Positions 27,105 through 35,841 of a stretch of 64,000 bases of DNA are shown here, one piece after another. The position numbers and the translations under genes were made by a program. This stretch comes from Gemmatimonadota bacterium (GTDB lineage: Bacteria > Gemmatimonadota > Gemmatimonadetes > Longimicrobiales > Gaopeijiaceae): positions 1 through 64,000 of the forward strand of contig JAJCZZ010000024.1 in the NCBI GenBank assembly GCA_029262115.1, in the 5' to 3' direction. Below the pieces are notes generated by a model that made no database searches, was not told the origin of the DNA, and saw only the letters and a program-made list of their open reading frames with translations. The stretch's first letter is position 1; every line of letters starts with the position of its first letter.

Positions 27105-27494
27105 TCAGCCCAGCTTCCGCTCCCGTGGCTCGCTCAACCAGCCCTGCGCTTCGTCCACCGACCAGAAGATCTTGAAGGTGGGGAGGTCCGTCCCGGTCAG
27201 CCCCTGGGCCATCCGCGCCATCCCGTACCCCGCCGGATTTCCCACCACCGCCGCGACCCGGCACGAACGAAAGTGCTCAGCGTGCGCCCGGAAGAAGGTC
27301 ACCGCCCTCCGTAGGTCCGGAGCCTCGATGGGCTCCGCCGTGCTCGCGTCGATCAGGATATCGAACCCGTCCGAAAAGTCCCGATGGTCGATGAGTTCCG
27401 CGAGCATGAGCTCCCACTCCCCACTCCTCCGCGCGCCCTCTATGCGGATCTCCACCTGTTGGCGGTGGACGTCGATGTGGAGGCTGAAGCTCAT
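27105..27494 (-). CDS. STAS/SpoIIAA-like protein
   Basis: This 129-residue protein has an alpha/beta layout like SpoIIAA-type (STAS) domains: a strand HRQQVEIRIEGARRSGEWELML, then FDILIDASTAEPIEAPDLRRAV, RVAAVVGNPAGYGMARMAQ, and FKIFWSVDEAQGWL at the end. Proteins of this kind bind partners in stress or membrane signalling. No conserved phosphorylatable Ser motif is clear. It starts at ATG without a strong upstream site. Confidence 0.7.
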   Translation of the reverse strand: MSFSLHIDVHRQQVEIRIEGARRSGEWELMLAELIDHRDFSDGFDILIDASTAEPIEAPDLRRAVTFFRAHAEHFRSCRVAAVVGNPAGYGMARMAQGLTGTDLPTFKIFWSVDEAQGWLSEPRERKLG

Positions 27495-27569
27495 GGTTCT
27501 CGGGGAGGCGAGCGCGATCTCTTCGGGAAGGGAAGCTAACTCGCCCGAATCATCCCTTCCACCCGACCG

Positions 27570-28025
27570 TCACCCCCCGCCTTCTCGTGCGGGGTCGCCA
27601 GGGGTCGCGAAGAAGACCAGAACCGAGAGATCCTCCGCGATGTCCACGAAGCGATGATCCTTCTCTTTGGCCACGAAAATCACGGATCCGGGGCCGGCGT
27701 CCGTCCGATCACCGTCGACCAACAGCGTCGCCCGACCCGAGAGCACGTAGTAGACCTCATCGGCGTCGTGCGGGCGCTGGAGGTCCTCTCCTCCGGCTTC
27801 GATCTCGTAGAGGCCGGCGAACAGGTCGGGCGATCGGATGAATTCTTGCCAGGGTCGTCCGTGCTCTGAGCGCATCTCCCGGATCTGATCGACTTCGAAG
27901 GCCTGCCAGGACGGGGCCTCCTGGCCCGTTTCGGGGGTTGCCGAGGGCATTGCAGGCTCCTTCCCGCTTGGAGCGAGCAGAAGAAGAGGAAGAGCGAGGC
28001 CAGCGAGGCGGGCTGGGAGCTTCAT
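27570..28025 (-). CDS. Secreted cupin-domain protein
   Basis: This 151-residue protein has an N-terminal signal sequence (LPARLAGLALPLLLLAPSG). Its cupin fold has the first motif in AGLYEIEAGGEDLQRPHDADEVYYVLSG (the HDADE metal site) and the second in GPGSVIFVAKEKDHRF. A single cupin of this kind is often a binding protein or a simple dioxygenase. The ATG at 28025 is chosen since the upstream frame is not coding-like. The 160 bp before it contain no further gene. Confidence 0.8.
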   Translation of the reverse strand: MKLPARLAGLALPLLLLAPSGKEPAMPSATPETGQEAPSWQAFEVDQIREMRSEHGRPWQEFIRSPDLFAGLYEIEAGGEDLQRPHDADEVYYVLSGRATLLVDGDRTDAGPGSVIFVAKEKDHRFVDIAEDLSVLVFFATPGDPAREGGG

Positions 28026-28188
28026 GACGATTCCGTTGTTGGGTGTACCGGCGGTGGTCGGCGACCGAAGCGCGTCGGACGCGCAGTCGACGAGACCATC
28101 ATCGAGACCATCATGAAGTACGTCCCCGAGGCTCCCTGGTTTCGTCGACCACGCTCCCGCCCCGGCGCCCATCATTCTATGTTGCCGC

Positions 28189-31100
28189 ATGCCGCCCAAC
28201 CCGTCCGACGCGCGCCTCCAGCAATCTCTGGCACGGCTGGCCCGCGAGCACCCTCTCGAGAGGAAGCTGCTCGTGGCGCCGAGTTTCGGGGCGGGGAGGG
28301 AGGTGCTCCGGCGTGTGGCCCTCGCCGGCAAGGGCTGGATCGGCATCGACGTCGCGACCCCACGGCCCCTTGCGGCTCGGGTGGCGCGCACCCGGCTGCT
28401 CGACCTCGGACTGACGGCCCTTGACTCCTTTGACCGGCAGGCCCTGATCGATGAGGCGTTGGACGCGGCCCTCTCGGCCGGCTTCGATGACGCGGGACTT
28501 GGCGACCTGGCAGAAGGGGTCGGCTTCAGGGAGGCGGTCCACAACGCCGTGGACGCCCTGCGGCTCGCCGACATCTCTCCCCGTCGAATTCGCCAATCCC
28601 GCATACGCGATGCGCGGAAGCGTCGCTTCGTGGCCCGGGTTCTCGAGCGCTACGAGGGCCTCCTGAGGGACCGCCGAAGAGCGGACGCGGCCACCGTGCT
28701 GGCACTCGCGATCGAGACCCTCGATGGCGGAGAGCCAGCGATGCTCGGCCAGGGCGTCGAGGTGGTCGCCTTGCTTCCGGGCCTCGAGACGCGGGGCCTC
28801 ACCGGTCGGTTGATCGAACGACTGGTCAGTCTGGGAGCCGTGAGCCTTCCGACCGATCCGGTTTACGGAATCGAGCCGGTAGCCGGTCGACTGTGGACCG
28901 CCGCGGAAGCGACGATCGACCTGTCATACCTCCACGCCCCTGGCTCGGTCGAGGGCCAGGCCGTCGCCGTGCCGATCGACCTGTTCGCGGCGGCCTCTCC
29001 GACGGAGGAACTCCGCGAGGTTCTCCGGAGGGCGGCTGAGCGGGGGCTGCGGTGGGATCAGGTCGAGATCGTCGCACCGGACGCACGCACGTATGGGTCG
29101 GCGCTACACGCGCTCGCCAGCCAGTTGGGGGTTCCCGTCACCTACGCGGCGGGCCTTCCTCTCGAGCGAACGAGGGCGGGCCGGGTGGTGCACGCCTATC
29201 TCGACTGGGTGGCGGAAGGCTTCCAGGCGCATGTGATTCGGCGCCTTCTGGAGGCCGGAGATCTCCGGCCGGGGACGCGGTCGAAGACCTCGTTCTCATC
29301 GGCTGATCTGGCCCGGCGGTTCCGCTCTCTACGGGTCGGGTGGGGTCGTCTCCGTTACCGCACACAGGTCCGGAAGGCCTTGGCCGCCGCCCAGGTGCAG
29401 GAGCCCCGGCCGTGGGACACGCCCGAGACGCTCGATCGCAGAAGGGGTGAAGAGCGGGACGAGTTGAAGGCGCTCCGTTCGATTCTGTTTCCGGCGCTGA
29501 AGGCGACGCCCTCCGTGCCGGACCACATGGGCGAAGGGGGTGAACCGGTGTCACCCGGAGAGCTCGCACGGGGCCTCTCGGCCTTTCTTCGGCGGGTGCC
29601 CCGTGGGACCGGTCCGGACGCGTCCGCCCTCGATGCCGTCAACGCGCGTCTGGAACGCATTGAGACGACCCTCCGGCGAAAGACGACATTCGACGCGGCC
29701 ATCACCATCCTCCGTCGCCATCTGGACATCACGGTGCGTGCACCCGCCACCGCCCCGAAGAGCGCGGATGATCTCGGTGCGCCGTTCCGATCGGAGGGCG
29801 GGCACCTTCACCTCGCCGATCTGGCGCACGGCGGCCTGTCGGGAAGGGCCGCGATCTTCGTGGTCGGCGTCGATGCGGAGCGGGTGCCGGGTGCCGGTCG
29901 ACAGGATCCGGTGCTCCTGGATGCGGACAGGATGGCGCTTGGCGGGGACCTGCCGACGTCGACGGACCGACTCCGCGAGAGAGTGTTCGAGTTCGCCGCG
30001 TTCATGGCGCGGATCCGTGGATCTGTCACGCTGAGCTACAGCGCCTGGAGCGGTGTGGACGCGCGGACCGTGGCGCCCAGCCCCGCCCTACTCCAGGCCC
30101 TCCGTCTCGCCGAGCGCAATCCGCTCCTCGACTACGAGGCCTTACACCGGCGGCTGGGGCGTGTGGCGTCGCCCCTGCCAGCGCATGATCGAGCGGCTCT
30201 GGACCAGCAGGACGTATGGATGCTGGCCCTCGGACGCGGTGGATCCCTCGCGAACGGACTCGAGTCCGTGTTGGAGGCATACTCCTCTCTGGCAAAGGGG
30301 ACGGTGGCCCGCCGCGAAAGAAGGCAAGGCGTGCCCGGCCCCCACCACGGGATCTTGGAGCCACGACCGGATGCCTTCGACCCCCGCCGCAATGAGGGCG
30401 TCGTGCTTTCGGCGAGTCGCCTCGAGGACCTCGGCGCGTGTCCGCTCCGGTACTTCTATAAGAAGATCCTACGTCTCTATCCCCCGGATGACGTCCGATT
30501 GGATCCGGATCGGTGGCTCGATCCTCTCGCACGGGGCCGGCTCCTGCACGAGGTGTATGAGAGCACGCTCCGGACGGCCAAGGAAAGGGGCGTAAAGGTG
30601 GGCGACTCACGCTTCGAGGCCTTGGCTCTGGAGGTGCTGGAGACGTATGCCTCGGCGGCCAGGCTGGAGATCCCGTCGCCGGGAGAGGGTGTCCTCCGCC
30701 GCGAGTTGGCCTGGCTCGGGGAAGATGTGCGTTCCTTCGTCCGGTTGTCGCGCGAGCACGGCGGCGCGTGGGCCGCGCTCGAGTTGTCGTTCGGGCGCCA
30801 GAACGATCCACCCATGCCTCTGGAGATCGAGGGAGGCACGGTGCGCCTGAGTGGGGCCATCGATCGAGTGGACGAGAATCTGGCGGGGCTTCACGTGATC
30901 GACTACAAGACGGGCGTGCCCAGGAACTTCAGTCCGAAGGAAGGCACGTTCTTCGGCGGCCGTCGGCTCCAGCACGGGCTGTACGCGCACGTGGCGGAGT
31001 CGAGGCTCGGCCGGGAAGTGGTCAGCGGCGAATACCACTTCCCCACGCGCCGCGGAGAGAACTCGGTCTTTCGGTTTTCGCGTCTCGAACTGGCGTCCGT

Positions 31101-31329
31101 GGGCGCGCTCATTGCACACCTTCTCGACGGGGTCGCGGCCGCCTACTTCGTCCCGACGAACGACGAGAACGACTGCCGTTTCTGCGATTTCGGCGAGATC
31201 TGCCGGGTTCGTACCGGCGCCTGGGGTACCATCGACTCACCATTCGCGCGTTGGTCGCAGGAGCATCTGAACGCCGGCCTGCACCCACAGTTCACGTACC
31301 TCCGCGCCGCTCGGACGTTCGAGAGCTGA
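28189..31329 (+). CDS. AddB-like PD-(D/E)XK nuclease
   Basis: This 1046-residue protein resembles the AddB/RexB subunit of AddAB-type recombination nucleases, which process DNA ends. The C-terminal third has the iron-sulphur and nuclease signature: first cysteine in LGACPLRYFYKK near 746, LHVIDYKTG near 902 (the D...YK core of PD-(D/E)XK nucleases), and the remaining cysteines CRFCDFGEIC near 998. The N-terminal segment that carries Walker A in AddB reads VAPSFGAGREVLRRVA, without GKT, as in inactivated AddB helicase modules. No AddA gene lies in the window, so the partner must be elsewhere or absent. Confidence 0.85.
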   Translation: MPPNPSDARLQQSLARLAREHPLERKLLVAPSFGAGREVLRRVALAGKGWIGIDVATPRPLAARVARTRLLDLGLTALDSFDRQALIDEALDAALSAGFDDAGLGDLAEGVGFREAVHNAVDALRLADISPRRIRQSRIRDARKRRFVARVLERYEGLLRDRRRADAATVLALAIETLDGGEPAMLGQGVEVVALLPGLETRGLTGRLIERLVSLGAVSLPTDPVYGIEPVAGRLWTAAEATIDLSYLHAPGSVEGQAVAVPIDLFAAASPTEELREVLRRAAERGLRWDQVEIVAPDARTYGSALHALASQLGVPVTYAAGLPLERTRAGRVVHAYLDWVAEGFQAHVIRRLLEAGDLRPGTRSKTSFSSADLARRFRSLRVGWGRLRYRTQVRKALAAAQVQEPRPWDTPETLDRRRGEERDELKALRSILFPALKATPSVPDHMGEGGEPVSPGELARGLSAFLRRVPRGTGPDASALDAVNARLERIETTLRRKTTFDAAITILRRHLDITVRAPATAPKSADDLGAPFRSEGGHLHLADLAHGGLSGRAAIFVVGVDAERVPGAGRQDPVLLDADRMALGGDLPTSTDRLRERVFEFAAFMARIRGSVTLSYSAWSGVDARTVAPSPALLQALRLAERNPLLDYEALHRRLGRVASPLPAHDRAALDQQDVWMLALGRGGSLANGLESVLEAYSSLAKGTVARRERRQGVPGPHHGILEPRPDAFDPRRNEGVVLSASRLEDLGACPLRYFYKKILRLYPPDDVRLDPDRWLDPLARGRLLHEVYESTLRTAKERGVKVGDSRFEALALEVLETYASAARLEIPSPGEGVLRRELAWLGEDVRSFVRLSREHGGAWAALELSFGRQNDPPMPLEIEGGTVRLSGAIDRVDENLAGLHVIDYKTGVPRNFSPKEGTFFGGRRLQHGLYAHVAESRLGREVVSGEYHFPTRRGENSVFRFSRLELASVGALIAHLLDGVAAAYFVPTNDENDCRFCDFGEICRVRTGAWGTIDSPFARWSQEHLNAGLHPQFTYLRAARTFES

Positions 31330-31380
31330 ATCCGCCGGACTCGGTGTCCTTTCCCGGCGTTCTGGGGTACACTTTCGGCC

Positions 31381-32187
31381 ATGACCCCCTTCGCGATCCG
31401 GCTCTTCGGTGAGTTGGAAATGAGCCGCAGTGGCACGGCGCTCCTCCCTCCGTCGTCACGGTCCGCGCGGCACCTGTTCGCGTTCCTTCTCGTCAACCGC
31501 GGTCACCCTGTGGCCCGGGACAAACTATCCGGGACTCTGTGGGGCGATGGCAGCCAGGATCAGGCGCGCAAGGCGCTCCGTAACAGCCTCTGGCGGATCC
31601 GCACGCTGTTGGCGGAGCTGGGCGAGGAGGGTCGGATCCGGGCAGATCGGGACCACGTTCATCTCGCTCCCGGCGACGACTGGTGGGTGGACGTCTGGGC
31701 GTTCGAGAATGAGTTGGCCGGAATGTTGGAGTCGGGTGTGGAGATCCGTGACGCCGCGCACGCGGCACGGGTCGGGGAAGCCGTGGACCTGCACCGCCGC
31801 CCCTTTCTCGAAGGCGAGGAGCCGTTCTGGTGCGAGACCCAACGAGCTCGACTTCGGATGACATGGCTGGCGGGCCTCGAGCGGCTGGTCGCGTGGGAGC
31901 GGGCGCGGGAAGAGTGGTCCGCCGCACTACTCCGGGCTCACACGGCGTTGCGCGCCGACCCGTTGCGGGAGCCGATGCACCGGGAAGTGATGTTCTGCCA
32001 CAACGCGCGTGGAGACCGGCCGTCCGCGCTCGCTCAGTTCGAGCGCCTCAGCGAGGTCCTTCGCGACGAGCTGGGGATCGCGCCCATGGCCGAGACCCGC
32101 GAACTCCGGCATCGGATTCTGACGGGGATGCTGGTGCCCGATCCACACGCGCTCACGGACGGAGACGTCCGGCCCGAGAGTGGGTAG
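31381..32187 (+). CDS. BTAD-type (SARP-like) transcriptional regulator
   Basis: This 268-residue protein has an OmpR-type winged helix followed by a bacterial transcriptional activation domain, as in SARP regulators. Residues 1-95 hold IRLFGELEMSRSGTALL, the recognition region ARDKLSGTLWGDGSQDQARKAL and RNSLWRIRTLL. Residues 105-260 are the helical BTAD, ending with SALAQFERLSEVLRDELGIAP. There is no ATPase or sensor domain. It lies 12 bp before the aconitase X genes, so it likely regulates or is co-expressed with them. Confidence 0.9.
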   Translation: MTPFAIRLFGELEMSRSGTALLPPSSRSARHLFAFLLVNRGHPVARDKLSGTLWGDGSQDQARKALRNSLWRIRTLLAELGEEGRIRADRDHVHLAPGDDWWVDVWAFENELAGMLESGVEIRDAAHAARVGEAVDLHRRPFLEGEEPFWCETQRARLRMTWLAGLERLVAWERAREEWSAALLRAHTALRADPLREPMHREVMFCHNARGDRPSALAQFERLSEVLRDELGIAPMAETRELRHRILTGMLVPDPHALTDGDVRPESG

Positions 32188-32199
32188 AGGCTCGCCCCG

Positions 32200-33477
32200 A
32201 TGCCGCTCACACTAACGGCCTTCGAGCGGCATCTGCTCGCCGGGGGCGACTGCGAAGCCCGCGCTCTGGCCATGCGCATATTGGTTGCGGCGGCCGAGAT
32301 GCTGGGGGCGAACGAGCTCGTCGAGATCGCGTCCGCCCACGTGGACGGATGTCTCTACCACGGAGACGGCGGTGTCGAGTTTGCGGAGCGCCTCGTCGCC
32401 GGTGGGGGGAAGGTGGCGGTCTCGACCACCCTGAACGTTGGGGCGCTGGATCTGCTTCACCCGGAACGGGTGCGCAGCGGCTCCCATGCGCGTTTCATGG
32501 CCCGGCGGCAGATGGAGGCGTACCGTTCGCTCGGGTGCACTCCGACCTGGACCTGCGCGCCATACCAGGCGGGACACCGACCGGCGTTCGGGGAGCAGGT
32601 GGCGTGGGGAGAGAGCAATGCCATCGCCTTCTGCAACTCCGTCCTCGGTGCCCGCACGGAACGGTACGGCGACTTCCTGGACGCGTGCTGTGCCGTGACG
32701 GCGCGCGCGCCCCTGTATGGACTGCACACCTCCGAGGCCCGCAGAGCGACCGTGGTGATCGATGCATCGCGGGTTCCTCCAGACCTCGCGGCCCGTGACG
32801 TCTTCTATGCGGTCCTGGGCACGTGGCTGGGACGGGCTCTGGGCGAGGGCGAGATCGGAGTGATCGGCGGGCTCGACGCCCATCCGACGGAGGATCAATT
32901 GAAGGCGCTGGGCGCCGCGGCCGCCTCGTCGGGCGCAGTGGCGCTCTTCCACGTGGCCGGTGTGACTCCTGAGGCGCCCACGGTCGAAGACGCTTTGGGC
33001 CACCAGCCCGCCGGGAGACGCCTCGTGCTGACGGGACTGGACCTGAGCGCGGCGGCCGACCGACTCACCACGGCCGTGCCCGGGTCAGGCGCCTCCCTCG
33101 TGCTCGATGCCGTTGCCGTCGGCTCACCGCACTTCTCCGTGCAGGAGTTCGACCGGCTGGTCTCGCTCCTCGACGGTATCCGTTTCCGTGTGCCGTTCTA
33201 CGCCTGCACGGGGCGGGGTGTCCTCGAACAGCTCGAGCGGACGGGCCAGCGCGAGGCGCTCGAGCGCGCCGGGGTCGTCCTGATCGTGGACACCTGTGTC
33301 GTCGTAACGCCGATCCTACCGGTGGGGGGAGGGGTGCTCATGACGTGTTCCGGGAAGTTCGCCCACTACGGGCCGGCCACGACCGGGTTCGAGACGGTGT
33401 TCGGGAGTCTGGAGGACTGTGTCCGATCGGCCGCCGAGGGCAGGGTGGTGCGCGCCGAGGGCGTGTGGTCGTGGTGA
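32200..33477 (+). CDS. acnX: Aconitase X, catalytic (large) subunit
   Basis: AcnX enzymes are Fe-S hydro-lyases. Characterised members are cis-3-hydroxy-L-proline dehydratases in bacteria and mevalonate-5-phosphate dehydratases in archaea. The 425-residue product has the AcnX core: AHVDGCLYHGDGGVEFAERL near 47, NVGALDLLHPE near 78, YRSLGCTPTWTCAPYQ near 108, and WGESNAIAFCNSVLGART near 135, a strongly conserved segment. Cysteines at about 112, 117, 146 and 165 are candidate cluster ligands. The separate small subunit follows with a GTGA overlap. Two-subunit (type II) organisation fits either activity, and no proline or mevalonate genes are adjacent to decide. Confidence 0.88.
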   Translation: MPLTLTAFERHLLAGGDCEARALAMRILVAAAEMLGANELVEIASAHVDGCLYHGDGGVEFAERLVAGGGKVAVSTTLNVGALDLLHPERVRSGSHARFMARRQMEAYRSLGCTPTWTCAPYQAGHRPAFGEQVAWGESNAIAFCNSVLGARTERYGDFLDACCAVTARAPLYGLHTSEARRATVVIDASRVPPDLAARDVFYAVLGTWLGRALGEGEIGVIGGLDAHPTEDQLKALGAAAASSGAVALFHVAGVTPEAPTVEDALGHQPAGRRLVLTGLDLSAAADRLTTAVPGSGASLVLDAVAVGSPHFSVQEFDRLVSLLDGIRFRVPFYACTGRGVLEQLERTGQREALERAGVVLIVDTCVVVTPILPVGGGVLMTCSGKFAHYGPATTGFETVFGSLEDCVRSAAEGRVVRAEGVWSW

Positions 33478-33884
33478 CGGGCCGCGCGTTGGTCCTGGCG
33501 CCCCCCGCGGTCGGACCTCTCTTGATGCTCCAGGCCCCGCTCAGTTTCTGGGGCGGCGTGGACGCGGCGACCGGGCGGATCTCCGACCCCCGGCACCCCG
33601 ACTTCGGTCGCTCGATTACGGGTGTGGTGCTCGCGCTCCCGTCGGCGATCGGTTCGTCGTCGTCGAGCGCGATCATGCTCGAGTTGCTGCGCGAGGGGAC
33701 GGCGCCGGTCGCCCTTCTCATGGGAACGGCGGACGCCATCCTCGCGCTGGGCGTGGTGGTGGGTCGGGAACTCGACCAGGATGCGATCCCCGTCCTGGAG
33801 GTCCCGTGGCCGTTGCTCGCGGCCGTACCATCGGGGACACAGGTTCGTGTGTCGGGGGCTACGGTTTCCGAGGTTACGCCGTAG
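33474..33884 (+). CDS. Aconitase X, swivel (small) subunit
   Basis: This 136-residue DUF126-type swivel domain completes the aconitase X active site. Seen: the opening VTGRALVLAPP, LSFWGGVDAATGRISDPRHP near 22, the catalytic Ser loop LALPSAIGSSSSSAIMLELL near 53, and GTADAILALGVVVG near 83. It starts at GTG overlapping the acnX stop; an adjacent GTG is one codon earlier. Together with the large subunit and the BTAD regulator it forms a three-gene operon ending 28 bp before repeat element copy C. Confidence 0.9.
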   Translation: MTGRALVLAPPAVGPLLMLQAPLSFWGGVDAATGRISDPRHPDFGRSITGVVLALPSAIGSSSSSAIMLELLREGTAPVALLMGTADAILALGVVVGRELDQDAIPVLEVPWPLLAAVPSGTQVRVSGATVSEVTP

Positions 33885-33911
33885 GGAAGCCGTGCATGGT
33901 CGAGGCTTGCT

Positions 33912-34119
33912 AAGTGTGGGGTTACGAAAGTGTCTCGGCCATTCGAGAGGACCACGCTTCGCGCGGTGCCCGCATCCGGCCCTGGGTCGTTGCTCCTCGA
34001 CCCACGCCTTCGGCGCGGGTACCCCAGAGCGCTGCTATTCCTCGGGGGTACCCGGGTCCGCAGGACCTGGGTCGCGCCTCGACCCTCTCGGTGGCTCGCG
34101 AACTTTCGCAACACCACTT
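33912..34119. repeat. Dispersed hairpin element, copy C
   Basis: This copy lies between convergent genes and ends at the stop codon of rng. Its termini are AAGTGTGGGGTTACGAAAGT and the complement of AAGTGGTGTTGCGAAAGT. The left half matches copy B with a handful of substitutions and no indel, mostly in loops. It has only one 39-bp-type unit (about 34044-34080), in the G-C form of the stem, where copies A and B have two. Confidence 0.9.
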
Positions 34120-35676
34120 CTAGATCGAGACGTACTTGTCGGTCACGTCCGTTTCGGCCGGTCCGGACAGAAGGCGGAACTCGTCCTGCCGCATCAACGG
34201 GTCGTCGCGCATCTCCAGCCCCAGATTCGTCCGCTTGCGGAGGCGCTTGAGGAAATCCGGCTCCTCTTCGATGACCTGGAGCGCCACCTCGGGGTGGACC
34301 CGGATGATCAGGCTCTTCTCGGCCTTTCCTCCGGCGACCCGGCGGAGCGACCGCTCGATGCGCCGCACGACAGTCGCGGGAGTGTAGACCCGGCCCGCTC
34401 CGCCGCACGATCCGCACTCCTCCGTGAGGGACTGGAACAGGGACGGACGGACACGCTGCCGAGTCATCTCCAGGAGACCCAGGCTCGACACTTCAGAAGC
34501 CTTCGTGCGCGCCCGGTCCCGCCCCAGGTGGCTACGAAGCTCGTGCAGAACCTTGTCTCGGTTGGCCTGTGACTCCATGTCGATGAAGTCGACGACGATG
34601 ATACCGCCGATGTCACGCAGCCTGAGCTGCTTCGCGATTTCGCGCGCAGCGTCCAGATTCGTCCGGAGGATCGTCTCTTCGGGGTCCTTTTTCCCCTTCC
34701 CCGTGAACCGGCCGGTGTTCACGTCGATGGACACGAGGGCCTCCGTCGGCTCAATCACCACGTGACCGCCCGACTTGAGTACGACCTTGGGCTTGAACGC
34801 CTGCTGGATCTCCTCGTCGACATCGTGTTTGTCGAAGAGAGGAACGTCCCCGGCATGAAAGTGGACCCGGTCCATCAGAGACGGATCGACGCTCTCGACG
34901 TACGCCTTCACCTCGTCGTACACCGCCCGATTGTCGATCCGGAGCGCATCGAACTTGTCGCTGAACAGGTCGCGAATGACGCCGCTGATCAGCTTGGCCT
35001 CGCGTTGGATCAACGCGGGCGCCCGCGCTCCTTTCCGCTTATCGTCGATCTTCTTCCACGCCTCGTGGAGACGGTCGAACTCGCCCTTCAGGCGCTCTTT
35101 GGTGACCTCTTCGCTGACAGTGCGCACGATGATGCCGCCGGAATTTTTGGGCAGCATCTCCTTGGCCATCCTCCGGAGCCGACTCCGCTGCTCGCGGCCC
35201 TCGATCTTCCGGCTGATGCCTACGTGCGACGAATCGGGCATGTACACGAGGAAACGGCCGGCCAACGAGATCTGCGCCGTGAGCCGGGGGCCCTTGGTGC
35301 TGATCGGCTCCTTCGTAACCTGGACCAGGACCTCCTGACCCTTGCGGATGTGCTCCTGGATCGGCGGGTACTTCTTCGAACGCCGCCCCCGCCCCCCACC
35401 GTTGCCATTGTCGTCGTCGTCGAGGTCCTCCTCGTCGAAGTTCACATCCGACACATGAAGGAAGCCCGCCTTGTCGGTACCGATGTCGACAAAGGCCGCC
35501 TGGATGCCGGGGAGGACCGCCTCCACCCGACCGAGATAGATGTCTCCGACCAGACGATTCTGGTCCGGACGGTCGAGCATCAGCTCCACCAACTGATCGT
35601 CTTCCATGAGCGCGACCCACGACTCCTGGGGCGTGGCGCTCACGAGGATTTCCCTCTTCAACTTGTTGTTCTCCAA
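34120..35676 (-). CDS. rng: Ribonuclease G/E family endoribonuclease
   Basis: RNase G/E cleaves single-stranded RNA in 16S maturation and mRNA decay. The 518-residue product has an S1 domain interrupted by an acidic/basic insert (LVGDIYLGRVEAVLPGIQAAFVDIG, then DEEDLDDDD and RGRRSKK). It also has the RNase-H-like region, the catalytic SIDVNTGRFTGKGKKDPEETI and GGIIVVDFIDMES with metal-binding Asp residues, and the Zn-link CGSCGGAGRV. It starts at TTG (35676), or at a TTG five codons in; no strong ribosome binding site is visible. A long hairpin lies in the leader at 35708-35771. Confidence 0.93.
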   Translation of the reverse strand: MENNKLKREILVSATPQESWVALMEDDQLVELMLDRPDQNRLVGDIYLGRVEAVLPGIQAAFVDIGTDKAGFLHVSDVNFDEEDLDDDDNGNGGGRGRRSKKYPPIQEHIRKGQEVLVQVTKEPISTKGPRLTAQISLAGRFLVYMPDSSHVGISRKIEGREQRSRLRRMAKEMLPKNSGGIIVRTVSEEVTKERLKGEFDRLHEAWKKIDDKRKGARAPALIQREAKLISGVIRDLFSDKFDALRIDNRAVYDEVKAYVESVDPSLMDRVHFHAGDVPLFDKHDVDEEIQQAFKPKVVLKSGGHVVIEPTEALVSIDVNTGRFTGKGKKDPEETILRTNLDAAREIAKQLRLRDIGGIIVVDFIDMESQANRDKVLHELRSHLGRDRARTKASEVSSLGLLEMTRQRVRPSLFQSLTEECGSCGGAGRVYTPATVVRRIERSLRRVAGGKAEKSLIIRVHPEVALQVIEEEPDFLKRLRKRTNLGLEMRDDPLMRQDEFRLLSGPAETDVTDKYVSI

Positions 35677-35707
35677 TCCGGATCGAGACAGGGCACTCCT
35701 GACGCTA

Positions 35708-35771
35708 CGGTTCGCCGGCCCCGGTCACGAGAAACCCCCAGCAGGGGTCACCCTCGTGCACCGGCGAACCG
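35708..35771 (-). promoter_or_regulatory. Structured leader hairpin of rng
   Basis: On the minus strand CGGTTCGCCGG pairs perfectly with CCGGCGAACCG. Inside it CACGAG pairs with CTCGTG, and inside that ACCCC pairs with GGGGT around a short loop. The 64-nt nested structure ends 31 bases before the rng start. In enterobacteria the rne leader folds and mediates autoregulation by RNase E; a similar role here is an inference. Confidence 0.6.
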
Positions 35772-35841
35772 CGAACGGCCGCGGGTCTGAGGAGCGTGAA
35801 GTAACGGCCACACTGCCGTGGCCCTCCTCCCGTCTCGAACG

